64,000 nucleotides of DNA from Streptomyces sp. NBC_00287 (GTDB lineage Bacteria; Actinomycetota; Actinomycetes; Streptomycetales; Streptomycetaceae), in NCBI RefSeq assembly GCF_036173105.1, contig NZ_CP108053.1, forward strand, positions 5,704,001 through 5,768,000, written 5' to 3'. The notes under the pieces are model-generated. The model saw only the letters and a program-made list of their open reading frames with translations. It was not told the origin of the DNA and made no database searches. Below are positions 1 to 7,474 of this stretch, in pieces; the stretch's first letter is position 1, and the number at the start of each line of letters is the position of its first letter. The translations under genes were made by a program, and so were the position numbers.

Positions 1-1
1 C

Positions 2-613
2 GACCAGTATCCCGAGCTGATCCGGGACCGGGTCGTCGCCGTCGCTCTGGTCGGCACGTCGTCGGGGAAGCTCGGCGAGGTCAACTTCGGGCTGCCGGTC
101 GCCGGCGTCAACGCCGTACGGCGGGTGCTCCCCGGTGTGCTGAAGGCGCTGGGGCAGCAGGCCGCGCTGGTGGAGAAGGGGCGCCGGGCCACCGCCGATC
201 TGTTCGCCGGGATCATCAAGCGGTACTCCTTCGCCTCCCGGGACGTGGACCCGGCGGTGGCGCGGTTCGCCGAGCGGATGATCGAGGGCACGCCGATCGA
301 TGTCGTCGCCGAGTACTACCCGGCCTTCGCCGACCACGACAAGACCGAGGCCCTCGGCCACTTCACGGACCTGCCGGTGCTGGTGCTGGCGGGGGTCAAG
401 GACCTGGTCACGCCGAGTGAGCACAGCGAGGCGATCGCCGACCTGCTGCCGGACGCCGAGCTGGTGCTCGTGCCCGACGCCGGGCACCTGGTGATGCTGG
501 AACACCCGGAAGTGGTCACCGACCGTCTCGCCGACCTGCTCACCCGCGCGGGTGCCGTGCCCGCGGGCGCTACGGTTGGTGGCTATGGAAGCAGCACCGC
601 ACAACCGGGCTGA
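2..613 (+). CDS. alpha/beta hydrolase, 5' end outside window
   Basis: The last 203 residues of an alpha/beta-fold hydrolase are visible; the nucleophile elbow lies before the window or at its very edge. The acid residue sits in LAGVKDLVTP and the catalytic His in DAGHLVMLEHPE, the usual Asp and His of the triad near the C terminus of this fold. The substrate cannot be told. The gene runs into tsaE with a 29-base overlap (585-613), so the two are probably co-transcribed. In Streptomyces I recall alanine racemase just upstream of this gene, but that is not visible here. Confidence 0.85.
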   Translation, partial: DQYPELIRDRVVAVALVGTSSGKLGEVNFGLPVAGVNAVRRVLPGVLKALGQQAALVEKGRRATADLFAGIIKRYSFASRDVDPAVARFAERMIEGTPIDVVAEYYPAFADHDKTEALGHFTDLPVLVLAGVKDLVTPSEHSEAIADLLPDAELVLVPDAGHLVMLEHPEVVTDRLADLLTRAGAVPAGATVGGYGSSTAQPG

Positions 614-1091
614 GACCCGGCTGACCGTCACCTCTCCCGAGCAGATGCGAGAGCTCGGCCGCCGTCTCGCCAAGCTGCTGCGCGCCGGGGACCTCGTGAT
701 GCTCAGCGGGGAGCTCGGCGCGGGCAAGACGACGCTGACCCGGGGGCTGGGCGAGGGCCTCGGGGTCCGGGGCGCCGTCACCTCGCCGACGTTCGTGATC
801 GCGCGCGTCCATCCGTCCCTCGGCGACGGCCCGCCGCTCGTCCACGTCGACGCGTACCGCCTCGGCGGCGGGCTCGACGAGATGGAGGACCTCGACCTCG
901 ATGTCTCGCTGCCCGAATCCGTGATCGTCGTGGAGTGGGGCGAGGGCAAGGTCGAGGAGCTGACCGACGACCGGCTCCAGATCGTCATCCACCGGGCCGT
1001 CGGCGACACGATCGACGAGGTGCGGCAGGTGACGGTCACCGGGCTGGGTGCGCGCTGGGCCGAGGCGGAGCTGGAAGCACTGTCCGCCTGA
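585..1091 (+). CDS. tsaE: tRNA t6A biosynthesis ATPase TsaE
   Basis: P-loop ATPase of the bacterial threonylcarbamoyl transferase complex, which puts t6A on position 37 of ANN-decoding tRNAs with TsaB and TsaD. The Walker A motif GELGAGKTT is at about residues 42-50, followed by the family segment TSPTFVI and a later VVEWGEG. At 168 residues the length is normal. The ATG at 585 is preferred because the protein then starts just before the family core; an upstream in-frame ATG at 552 would only add residues without a family match. It overlaps the end of the hydrolase gene, and tsaB, rimI and tsaD follow about 1 kb downstream. Confidence 0.93.
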   Translation: MEAAPHNRAETRLTVTSPEQMRELGRRLAKLLRAGDLVMLSGELGAGKTTLTRGLGEGLGVRGAVTSPTFVIARVHPSLGDGPPLVHVDAYRLGGGLDEMEDLDLDVSLPESVIVVEWGEGKVEELTDDRLQIVIHRAVGDTIDEVRQVTVTGLGARWAEAELEALSA

Positions 1092-1170
1092 GCCGTCCAT
1101 GAACATTCCGACAAGACGTCGGCAAGATATTGCTTTCGGTGTCCCGGGCGTGGTCACATGGTACCCAGCC

Positions 1171-1194
1171 CGTAGTTAGGTGTACCTAACTACG
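1171..1194. promoter_or_regulatory. perfect 11-bp inverted repeat, likely operator
   Basis: Two arms CGTAGTTAGGT and ACCTAACTACG flank a 2-base centre, giving a 24-base near-perfect palindrome 28 bases before the start of the 54-residue gene at 1222. The very short centre and AT-rich arms look like a protein-binding operator rather than a hairpin terminator for tsaE, although the latter cannot be excluded. The core TTAGGT..ACCTAA is reminiscent of iron-box halves, but the spacing does not fit the 19-base DmdR/IdeR box. The binding protein is unknown. Confidence 0.6.
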
Positions 1195-1221
1195 TCCGCC
1201 CCCGGCTCCCAGGAGGCGTCC

Positions 1222-1386
1222 ATGTCGGCCACGCAGCGGGACACGACGCACCCGCGTCCGTTGTCCGGAGTGTCCATGCGCGACCTGCTGGCGGCGTGCG
1301 CCGCGGCAAGCGCCGTATCGACGCCACCGCGTGCCCCGGAACCGGCCGCTCCGCGAGCGCCGGTGCAGGAACGCGAAGCCGCCTAG
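1222..1386 (+). CDS. small hypothetical protein, 54 residues
   Basis: I do not recognise a family. The ATG at 1222 has a strong ribosome-binding site (AGGAGG, 1211-1216) at good spacing, which favours it over an in-frame ATG at 1180 that would overlap the upstream palindrome. The predicted product has a hydrophilic N terminus, a central alanine-rich stretch (SMRDLLAACAAASAV) and a Pro/Ala/Glu-rich C terminus; no membrane segment is clear. The gene ends exactly where the convergent L,D-transpeptidase-like gene ends (4-base overlap at 1383-1386) and sits behind a palindromic operator, so it may be regulated separately from tsaE. Confidence 0.65.
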   Translation: MSATQRDTTHPRPLSGVSMRDLLAACAAASAVSTPPRAPEPAAPRAPVQEREAA

Positions 1387-1937
1387 CGAATAACGACGAC
1401 CTTCTGCCCGATCGTCGCGAAGTCCCACATCGCGTCGCCGTCCGCCCTCGATTCGCGGATGCCGCCCGTCCGGGCCGTCGTGCCCGGGGCGGGGGCCGAG
1501 CTGTCGACCGCCGCGCTGAAGCCGATGGCGACGCCGTTCACGCTGGTGAAGCGGACCACGTGCTCGATGGGGACGCCGTCCGTGCCGGTGACCGCGTTGG
1601 AGCGTGAGGTGACCGTGTAGACACCCGGGGCCGGGTCCACCGTGCCGGGGGTCACCGTGAAGGTGCGCTTGACCTTGTCGCCCGCGCCGACCAGCCATAC
1701 CCGGTCGTCGTCCACCGAGTACACCACCCGTTCACCCTTGCCGGACCCGGCGGGCAGAGCGGCGGGGTGCTCCTTGTCGCGGGGGGCCTTGGAGGCGGCC
1801 GCCGCGGGCGTGCTGCTGGTGTGTGTGCGGCCCAGGTCGGCCGGGACGGTCGCCGAGGCCTGATAGGCGAGGAAGCCGACGGTCATGAGGGCCGCCGTGG
1901 TGAGCCCGGCCACGAATCCGGAGCTGCTGCTTGCCAC
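1383..1937 (-). CDS. secreted L,D-transpeptidase-like protein lacking the catalytic Cys
   Basis: A 184-residue exported protein with an N-terminal hydrophobic segment (GLTTAALMTVGFLAY) and a C-terminal half that resembles the YkuD L,D-transpeptidase fold. The GTG at 1937 is chosen because GAGGTGG precedes it and the signal segment starts soon after. Known YkuD enzymes carry SHGC(I/V)R near the C terminus; here the equivalent reads ARTGGIRESRADGDAMWD, followed by the family-like IGQKVVVIR end. Both the His and the catalytic Cys are therefore replaced (H to T, C to G). If the match is right, the protein cannot cross-link peptidoglycan and may only bind it. The family call is by eye, so it remains an inference. 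Confidence 0.7.
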   Translation of the reverse strand: MASSSSGFVAGLTTAALMTVGFLAYQASATVPADLGRTHTSSTPAAAASKAPRDKEHPAALPAGSGKGERVVYSVDDDRVWLVGAGDKVKRTFTVTPGTVDPAPGVYTVTSRSNAVTGTDGVPIEHVVRFTSVNGVAIGFSAAVDSSAPAPGTTARTGGIRESRADGDAMWDFATIGQKVVVIR

Positions 1938-2045
1938 CGTCGCCCACCTCTTTGTCGTACGTCGTGCTTCCCGGCGACCGTAGCAGTCGGTGACCGCTCC
2001 TCCCGGGCGGCCGTGCGTCGGCGCGGGGAGCCGTAGGCTGTTTGC

Positions 2046-2702
2046 GTGCTCTTGCTCGCTCTGGATACCGCCACCCCCGCCGTCACCGTCGCGCTGCACG
2101 ACGGTACGGACGTCATCGCCTCGTCGAGTCAGGTGGACGCCCGCCGTCACGGCGAGCTGCTGCTGCCGGCCATCGACCGCGTGCTCGCCGAGGCGGGGCT
2201 GAAGCTCGACGCCGTCACCGGCATCGTCGTAGGGACCGGGCCCGGCCCGTACACCGGGCTGCGGGTCGGTCTGATGACCGCCGACACCTTCGGGCTCGCG
2301 CTCGGCGTCCCCGTGCACGGTGTGTGCACCCTCGACGGTCTCGCGTACGCGGCCGACATCGCCAACGCCCCCTTCGTCGTGGCCACCGACGCCCGGCGCA
2401 AGGAGGTCTACTGGGCGACGTACGCCGACTCCCGCACCCGTCTGACCGACCCGGCGGTCGACCGGCCCGCCGATATCGCCGAGCGGGTCGCGGGACTGCC
2501 CGCGGTCGGGGCCGGGGCGCTGCTGTACCCCGACACCTTCCCCAAGGCGCACGAGCCCGAGCATGTCTCCGCCGCGGCCCTGGCCGCCCTCGCCGCCGAA
2601 CGGCTGGCCGCGGGGGAGGAGCTGCCCGCGCCCAGACCGCTGTATCTGCGCAGGCCCGACGCCCAGGTCCCCAAGAACTACAAGGTGGTCACCCCCAAGT
2701 GA
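2046..2702 (+). CDS. tsaB: t6A complex dimerisation subunit TsaB
   Basis: ASKHA-fold paralogue of TsaD that pairs with TsaD and TsaE in t6A synthesis. The N terminus LLALDTATPAVTVAL and the motif GTGPGPYTGLRVGL are diagnostic of TsaB; the C-terminal part ends in PLYLRRPDA, also typical. At 218 residues it has the usual length and, as expected, lacks the metal-binding His pair of TsaD. GTG at 2046 is the start. Its stop overlaps the GTG of rimI (GTGA, 2699-2702), showing translational coupling. Confidence 0.93.
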   Translation: MLLLALDTATPAVTVALHDGTDVIASSSQVDARRHGELLLPAIDRVLAEAGLKLDAVTGIVVGTGPGPYTGLRVGLMTADTFGLALGVPVHGVCTLDGLAYAADIANAPFVVATDARRKEVYWATYADSRTRLTDPAVDRPADIAERVAGLPAVGAGALLYPDTFPKAHEPEHVSAAALAALAAERLAAGEELPAPRPLYLRRPDAQVPKNYKVVTPK

Positions 2703-3217
2703 CAGCGGTGCTGCGCGAGATGCGCTGGTGGGACATCGATCCCGTGCTGGAGCTGGAGAAGGAGCTCTTCCCCGAGGACGCCTGGTCCCGGGGGATGTTC
2801 TGGTCCGAGCTGGCCCACGCGCGCGGCGCGGAGGCGACCCGTCGGTACGTCGTCGCGGTCGAGGGCGAGCGGATCGTCGGGTACGCGGGGCTCGCCGCCT
2901 CCGGAGACCTCGCCGACATCCAGACCATCGCCGCCGCCCGCGACTACTGGGGCACCGGCCTCGGCGGACGGCTGCTGGCCGAGCTGCTGCGGGCGGCCAC
3001 CGCCTTCGAGTGCGCCGAAGTGATGCTGGAGTGCCGGATCGACAACGTCCGCGCCCAGAAGCTGTACGAGCGCTACGGCTTCGAGGCCATCGGGTTCCGG
3101 CGCGGCTACTACCAGCCGGGCAATGTGGACGCCCTCGTGATGCGCCTGACCACAGATTCCACCAGCGGCTCCGCCGCGGGCTCAACCTCCGGACAAGGAA
3201 CCGAGATCCATGGCTGA
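2699..3217 (+). CDS. rimI: ribosomal protein S18 alanine N-acetyltransferase RimI
   Basis: GNAT-family acetyltransferase of 172 residues. The acetyl-CoA binding signature is in AAARDYWGTGLGGRLLAELL, and the C-terminal ECRIDNVRAQKLYERYGFE matches the NxxAxxLYxxxGF motif of RimI. GTG at 2699 overlaps the tsaB stop by four bases and gives a start just before the family core MRWWDIDPVLELE. The final 25 or so residues are Ser/Gly/Thr rich and not part of the fold. RimI acetylates the N terminus of ribosomal protein S18; it is commonly clustered with tsaB and tsaD, as here. Confidence 0.92.
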   Translation: MTAVLREMRWWDIDPVLELEKELFPEDAWSRGMFWSELAHARGAEATRRYVVAVEGERIVGYAGLAASGDLADIQTIAAARDYWGTGLGGRLLAELLRAATAFECAEVMLECRIDNVRAQKLYERYGFEAIGFRRGYYQPGNVDALVMRLTTDSTSGSAAGSTSGQGTEIHG

Positions 3218-4319
3218 CGAACCCCTGGTCCTGGGGATCGAGACCTCCTGCGACGAGACCGGCGTCGGCATCGTGCGCGGGACGACCCTGCTGGCCGACG
3301 CCATCGCGTCCAGCGTCGACGAGCACGCCCGCTTCGGCGGGGTGGTGCCGGAGGTCGCCTCCCGGGCGCATCTGGAAGCGATGGTGCCGACCATCGACCG
3401 CGCGCTGAAGGAGGCGGGGGTCAGCGCCCGCGACCTGGACGGGATCGCCGTGACCGCCGGTCCCGGTCTCGCGGGCGCGCTACTGGTCGGCGTCTCGGCC
3501 GCCAAGGCGTACGCCTACGCGCTCGGCAAGCCGCTCTACGGGGTGAACCACCTCGCCTCGCACATCTGCGTGGACCAGCTGGAGCACGGCGCGCTGCCCG
3601 AGCCGACGATGGCGCTGCTGGTGTCCGGCGGGCACTCCTCGCTGCTGCTCTCGTCCGACATCACCTCCGACGTCCGGCCGATGGGCGCCACCATCGACGA
3701 CGCGGCCGGCGAGGCCTTCGACAAGATCGCGCGGGTGCTGAACCTCGGCTTCCCGGGCGGTCCGGTCATCGACCGGTACGCGAAGGAGGGCGACCCCCGG
3801 GCCATTGCCTTCCCACGCGGGCTCACCGGGCCCCGGGATCCGGCGTACGACTTCTCCTTCTCCGGTCTGAAGACGGCCGTGGCCCGCTGGATCGAGGCCA
3901 AGCGGGCCGCGGGGGAGGAGGTGCCGGTGCGGGATGTGGCGGCCTCCTTCCAGGAGGCGGTCGTGGACGTGCTGACTCGCAAGGCGGTGCGGGCCTGCAA
4001 GGACGAGGGCGTCGACCACCTGATGATCGGCGGCGGGGTGGCCGCCAACTCCCGGCTGCGGGAGCTGGCCCGGCACCGCTGCGAGGCCGCCGGTATCGAA
4101 CTGCGGGTACCGCGGCCGAAGCTGTGCACGGACAACGGCGCGATGGTCGCCGCGCTGGGCGCGGAGATGGTCGCGCGGAACCGGGCGGCGTCGAGCTGGG
4201 ACCTGTCCGCCGACTCCTCCCTGCCGGTGACCGACCCGCATGTGCCCGGACACGATCATGTGCACGAGGTCAGCAAAGAGACTGCATCCGACAGCGGCTC
4301 CGCCGCGGAGTACCCGTGA
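3210..4319 (+). CDS. tsaD: tRNA N6-threonylcarbamoyltransferase TsaD
   Basis: Catalytic subunit that moves the threonylcarbamoyl group onto A37 of tRNA. The N terminus reads LVLGIETSCDETGVGIV, the iron-binding HxxxH lies in GVNHLASHICV, and VSGGHSSLLL and the C-terminal ALGAEM segment complete the Kae1/TsaD pattern. 369 residues is normal, with about 35 extra Asp/Ser/His-rich residues at the C terminus. The ATG at 3210 overlaps rimI by 8 bases. The stop overlaps the GTG of the next gene (4316), extending the operon to that small protein. Confidence 0.95.
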   Translation: MADEPLVLGIETSCDETGVGIVRGTTLLADAIASSVDEHARFGGVVPEVASRAHLEAMVPTIDRALKEAGVSARDLDGIAVTAGPGLAGALLVGVSAAKAYAYALGKPLYGVNHLASHICVDQLEHGALPEPTMALLVSGGHSSLLLSSDITSDVRPMGATIDDAAGEAFDKIARVLNLGFPGGPVIDRYAKEGDPRAIAFPRGLTGPRDPAYDFSFSGLKTAVARWIEAKRAAGEEVPVRDVAASFQEAVVDVLTRKAVRACKDEGVDHLMIGGGVAANSRLRELARHRCEAAGIELRVPRPKLCTDNGAMVAALGAEMVARNRAASSWDLSADSSLPVTDPHVPGHDHVHEVSKETASDSGSAAEYP

Positions 4320-4573
4320 CGGTCGCGTTGATGTGGGAGGCGCGGGCGGCCGAGGGGCGGGGCGAGGAGCTGCTGGCCTGGGTGCGTGAGCAGCGACTTC
4401 CCGAGCGGCCCCTGCGCCGGGAGACGTTCCGGGCCCCGCAGGACCGGGTGCTGGTGATCACCTGGTGGGACGGCGACTACGACGCCGTACTGCCCGAACT
4501 GCCCGAGCCGGACGGTGAGTTGGTCACTCGGGCAGTGCACCGGTGGCGGTTCGAGTCAGTGGCCGGGGGCTGA
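4316..4573 (+). CDS. small hypothetical protein coupled to tsaD
   Basis: An 85-residue protein starting with GTG that overlaps the tsaD stop (GTGA). The start VTVALMWEARAAEGRGEELLAWV and the central VLVITWWDG look like a small ferredoxin-like alpha/beta sandwich of the antibiotic-biosynthesis-monooxygenase type, but this is only a resemblance. No catalytic residues can be assigned. The last 50 bases overlap the convergent membrane protein gene at 4524-5039. Confidence 0.75.
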   Translation: MTVALMWEARAAEGRGEELLAWVREQRLPERPLRRETFRAPQDRVLVITWWDGDYDAVLPELPEPDGELVTRAVHRWRFESVAGG

Positions 4574-5039
4574 CGGAGAGCCGCCAGGGCTTGTCCGGGT
4601 CGTGGCCCCGCCACAGCACCTTGTCGTGCCGGCGCTCCCAGTTGACGGCCAGATAGGCCTGGCCCAGCCAGGCCAGCGCCAGCCAGAGCGGGAACAGGGC
4701 GGCCGCGGGGTCCAGGGCGAAGGCGAAGCCCAGGGTCGCGGCCGTCATCATGGTGAACAGCCAGGGATTGATCGGACGCCGGAGCAGCGGCGTCTCGACG
4801 GGCGCCTCCTCCAGCGGGACCGCGGTCTCGAAGTCCAGCACCTCGCTGAGCCACTTGATCCGGGTCGACTGGAGGAGCGTGAACACGGTCGCGAAGGCGA
4901 TCAGGCCGAGCAGGAACAGCGGCAGCCCGACCGCGCTGACCAGCGCCCCGTGGACCATGCCGGTCACCGGCACACAGACGGCGGCCACGGCCAACGCGCT
5001 GAACACGGAACGCAGTTCATGGTGGACATACCTGTCCAT
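4524..5039 (-). CDS. hypothetical membrane protein, four predicted helices
   Basis: A 171-residue protein with hydrophobic segments near residues 12-32, 35-58 (GLPLFLLGLIAFATVFTLL), 93-110 and 112-130 (LFPLWLALAWLGQAYLAV). I do not recognise a named family. The C terminus is basic and polar. It lies downstream of, and in the same direction as, the GH3 gene (18 bases between the stop of GH3 at 5058 and this start), so it may be read from the GH3 promoter. Its 3' end overlaps the tsaD-linked small gene on the other strand. Confidence 0.75.
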   Translation of the reverse strand: MDRYVHHELRSVFSALAVAAVCVPVTGMVHGALVSAVGLPLFLLGLIAFATVFTLLQSTRIKWLSEVLDFETAVPLEEAPVETPLLRRPINPWLFTMMTAATLGFAFALDPAAALFPLWLALAWLGQAYLAVNWERRHDKVLWRGHDPDKPWRLSVSPRPLTRTATGALPE

Positions 5040-5057
5040 CGCGCCCCTCCCCGAGGC

Positions 5058-7352
5058 TCAGGTCACCACCGCCTCGCACCTCAGCCGTCGGTCCGGGCCG
5101 AGCACCCGTACCGGGCCGGTGAGAGTCAGTCGCGCCGTATGCAGTATCTCCGCGCTGGATGTCCCCAACCGTAGTTCCAGCGCGCCCGGTTCGACCACCT
5201 TCAGCTGTGAGAGGTCGGTGAACGCCGACAGATCCGCATGGAAGCGGAAGGTCACACGACGGGATTCGCCGGGCGCCAACTCCAGCCGCTGATAACCGAT
5301 CAGCCGGACATCGGGGCGGGTCACCGAGGCCACCGGATCGTGCAGATACAGCTGCACCACCTCCGCACCCTCACGGTCACCGGTGTTGCGGACGGTCACG
5401 CCCAGGTCGTACGAGCCGTCCGTGCCGATCTCCGCCTGTGCCGCGTCGGACTCCCAGGCGAAGCTCGTGTACGAGCGTCCGTGGCCGAAGGCGTAGAGCG
5501 GGGTCGGGTCCAGGTTGCTGACCTCGCCCGCGAGGCCCAGTGGCGGCTGGAGATAGGTCCAGGGCTGCCCGCCGGGCACCCGGGGGACGCTCACCGGGAG
5601 GCGTCCCGAGGGGTTGACCCGGCCCGACAGCACTCCGGCGACCGCGGGGCCGCCCTCCTCGCCGGGGAAGAAGGCCTGGACGACCGCGCCCAGGCGGCCG
5701 TGCCAGCGGCCCAGCGCGTAGGGGCGGCCGGTGAGCAGGACCAGCACCACCGGGACGCCGGTCGCCACCAGCGCGTCCAGCAACTCGCCCTGTACGCCCG
5801 GCAGTTGGAGATCCGTCACATCGCAGCCCTCGCCCGAGGTGCCGCGCCCGAACAGGCCCGCCCGGTCGCCCAGTACCGCCAGGCACACATCCGCCTCGGA
5901 CGCCCGCGCCACCGCCTCCTCGAAGCCGGAGGGATCGGGGTCCGACACCCCGCAGCCCTCCGCGAACGTCACCTTGGCGTCCGGGAGTTCGGTGCGCAGC
6001 GCCTCCAGGACGGTCGGGATCTCGATGCCCATCGGGATGTCGGGGTGGTGGGTGAGGACGTGGGACGGGAAGGAGTAGCAGCCCAGCATGGCCAGGGCGT
6101 CCGCGGCGCGTGGGCCCACGACCGCGATCCTGGTGTCCGGGGCCAGCGGCAGCAGCCCATTTGGGTTGTCCAGCAGCACCACCGACTCCTCCGCCAGGCG
6201 CCGGGCCAGGGCACGGTTGGCGGTGGAGTCGAGGTCGATGCGCGTCGCCGGTTCCGGGTCCCAGTCCTCGTCCAGCAGGCCCAGTTCGCACTTCTGGAGC
6301 AGGACGCGGCGGGCCGCCAGATCCACCAGCTCCTCGGGGACCTCGCCCGCTCGGACCGCCTCCACGAGGGGCTTTCCGTAGCACTTGAGGGTCGGCAGCT
6401 CCACATCGATGCCGGCCCGCAGAGCCGCGTGCGCCGCCTCGGCGTCAGTGCCGGCCACGCGATGCAGCGACTGCAGGAAGCCGATGCCGAAGTAGTCCGC
6501 GACGACCGTGCCGGTGAACCCCCACTGGTCCCGCAGGAGGTCGGTGAGCAGCCCCGGGTCCGCCGACGCGGGGACTCCGTCCGTCTCGGTGTACGCGGCC
6601 ATCACACTGCGCGCCCCGCCCTCGCGCAGCGCCATCTCGAACGGCGGCAGCGTCACATCGGCGAACTCCCGCACCCCCGCCCGCACCGGCGCGAGATTGC
6701 GGGCGCCCGCCGAGGAGGCGTACCCGGCGAAGTGCTTGAGCGTGGCGATCACCCCGGCGGACTCCAGGCCCCGCACATAGGCGGTGCCGATCGTGCCGGT
6801 CAGATACGGGTCCTCGCCGATCGTCTCCTCGACCCGTCCCCAGCGCGGGTCGCGGACGACGTCCAGGACGGGCGCGAGCCCCTGATGGACGCCGACCGAG
6901 CGCAGGTCCTCGCCGATCCGGCGGGCCATCTCCTCGACGAGCGGCGGGTCGAAGCTCGCTCCCCAGGCCAGCGGCACCGGATAGGCGGTGGCCCGCCAGG
7001 TGGTGAAGCCGGCCAGGCACTCCTCGTGGGCGACGGCCGGGATGCCGAAGCGTCCGGCGGCCGCGATCCGGCGCTGGGCGCGGGCCAGCGCCTGCGCGCC
7101 CAGCGCCGGGTCCACGGGGGCGGTGCCGAAGGAGCGGGTGAGCTGGCCGAGGCCCTGGGTGATCAGGTCGTTCCAGTCGTACTCGGCGGTCATCTCGCGT
7201 TGCAGTGGCGCGACTCCGTCGCCGTCCGTGGCGGCGCCCACCCATACGCCGTAGAGCTGGGCGGTCTTCTCCTGAAGGGTCATCCGGGAGAGCAGGTCGT
7301 CGACGCGGGCGGAGGCGGGCAGAGCGGGGTCGCGCCAGGGGGCGGTGGTCAT
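5058..7352 (-). CDS. GH3 beta-glucosidase/beta-xylosidase
   Basis: A 764-residue glycoside hydrolase family 3 enzyme with no signal peptide, so probably cytoplasmic. The N-terminal TIM barrel includes VHQGLAPVLDVVRDPRWGR and the nucleophile Asp in GTVVADYFGIGF; the second domain has the acid/base-type SGEGCDVTDLQLPG segment; the C terminus has the fibronectin-III-like domain (VTVRNTGDREGAEVVQLYL). Exact substrate is uncertain; the neighbouring secreted xylanase and shared operator type suggest xylo-oligosaccharides. The ATG has AGGAG upstream. Transcribed away from the LacI gene, with two operator-like sites between them. Confidence 0.92.
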   Translation of the reverse strand: MTTAPWRDPALPASARVDDLLSRMTLQEKTAQLYGVWVGAATDGDGVAPLQREMTAEYDWNDLITQGLGQLTRSFGTAPVDPALGAQALARAQRRIAAAGRFGIPAVAHEECLAGFTTWRATAYPVPLAWGASFDPPLVEEMARRIGEDLRSVGVHQGLAPVLDVVRDPRWGRVEETIGEDPYLTGTIGTAYVRGLESAGVIATLKHFAGYASSAGARNLAPVRAGVREFADVTLPPFEMALREGGARSVMAAYTETDGVPASADPGLLTDLLRDQWGFTGTVVADYFGIGFLQSLHRVAGTDAEAAHAALRAGIDVELPTLKCYGKPLVEAVRAGEVPEELVDLAARRVLLQKCELGLLDEDWDPEPATRIDLDSTANRALARRLAEESVVLLDNPNGLLPLAPDTRIAVVGPRAADALAMLGCYSFPSHVLTHHPDIPMGIEIPTVLEALRTELPDAKVTFAEGCGVSDPDPSGFEEAVARASEADVCLAVLGDRAGLFGRGTSGEGCDVTDLQLPGVQGELLDALVATGVPVVLVLLTGRPYALGRWHGRLGAVVQAFFPGEEGGPAVAGVLSGRVNPSGRLPVSVPRVPGGQPWTYLQPPLGLAGEVSNLDPTPLYAFGHGRSYTSFAWESDAAQAEIGTDGSYDLGVTVRNTGDREGAEVVQLYLHDPVASVTRPDVRLIGYQRLELAPGESRRVTFRFHADLSAFTDLSQLKVVEPGALELRLGTSSAEILHTARLTLTGPVRVLGPDRRLRCEAVVT

Positions 7353-7382
7353 GAAACTCCTGTCGGGGCGGATGGCCTCTCA

Positions 7383-7414
7383 CGAATGTTTCGTTATTCA
7401 CCTCGAATGTTCCG
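7383..7414. promoter_or_regulatory. paired LacI-type operators between GH3 gene and regulator
   Basis: CGAATGTTTCG (7383-7393) and CGAATGTTCCG (7404-7414) start 21 bases apart, two helical turns. Both match the half-site pattern CGAA-x3-TTCG of the perfect palindrome before the xylanase gene (8605-8617) with one or two changes. They lie between the divergent GH3 and lacI-type genes, so one repressor could control both promoters. Binding by the neighbouring regulator is inference. Confidence 0.65.
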
Positions 7415-7438
7415 GGAACCTAGGGGCGGTGAGAAGGG

Positions 7439-7467
7439 TTCGTCAAGAGGGGGCGCAGGGATACGAT
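7439..7467 (+). promoter_or_regulatory. putative promoter for the LacI-type gene, leaderless
   Basis: TTCGTC (7439-7444), 17 bases, TACGAT (7462-7467). Transcription would begin about 7 bases on, at or next to the ATG at 7475, giving a leaderless mRNA; no ribosome-binding site is seen before that ATG, which fits. Confidence 0.45.
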
Positions 7468-7474
7468 CGCCGCC

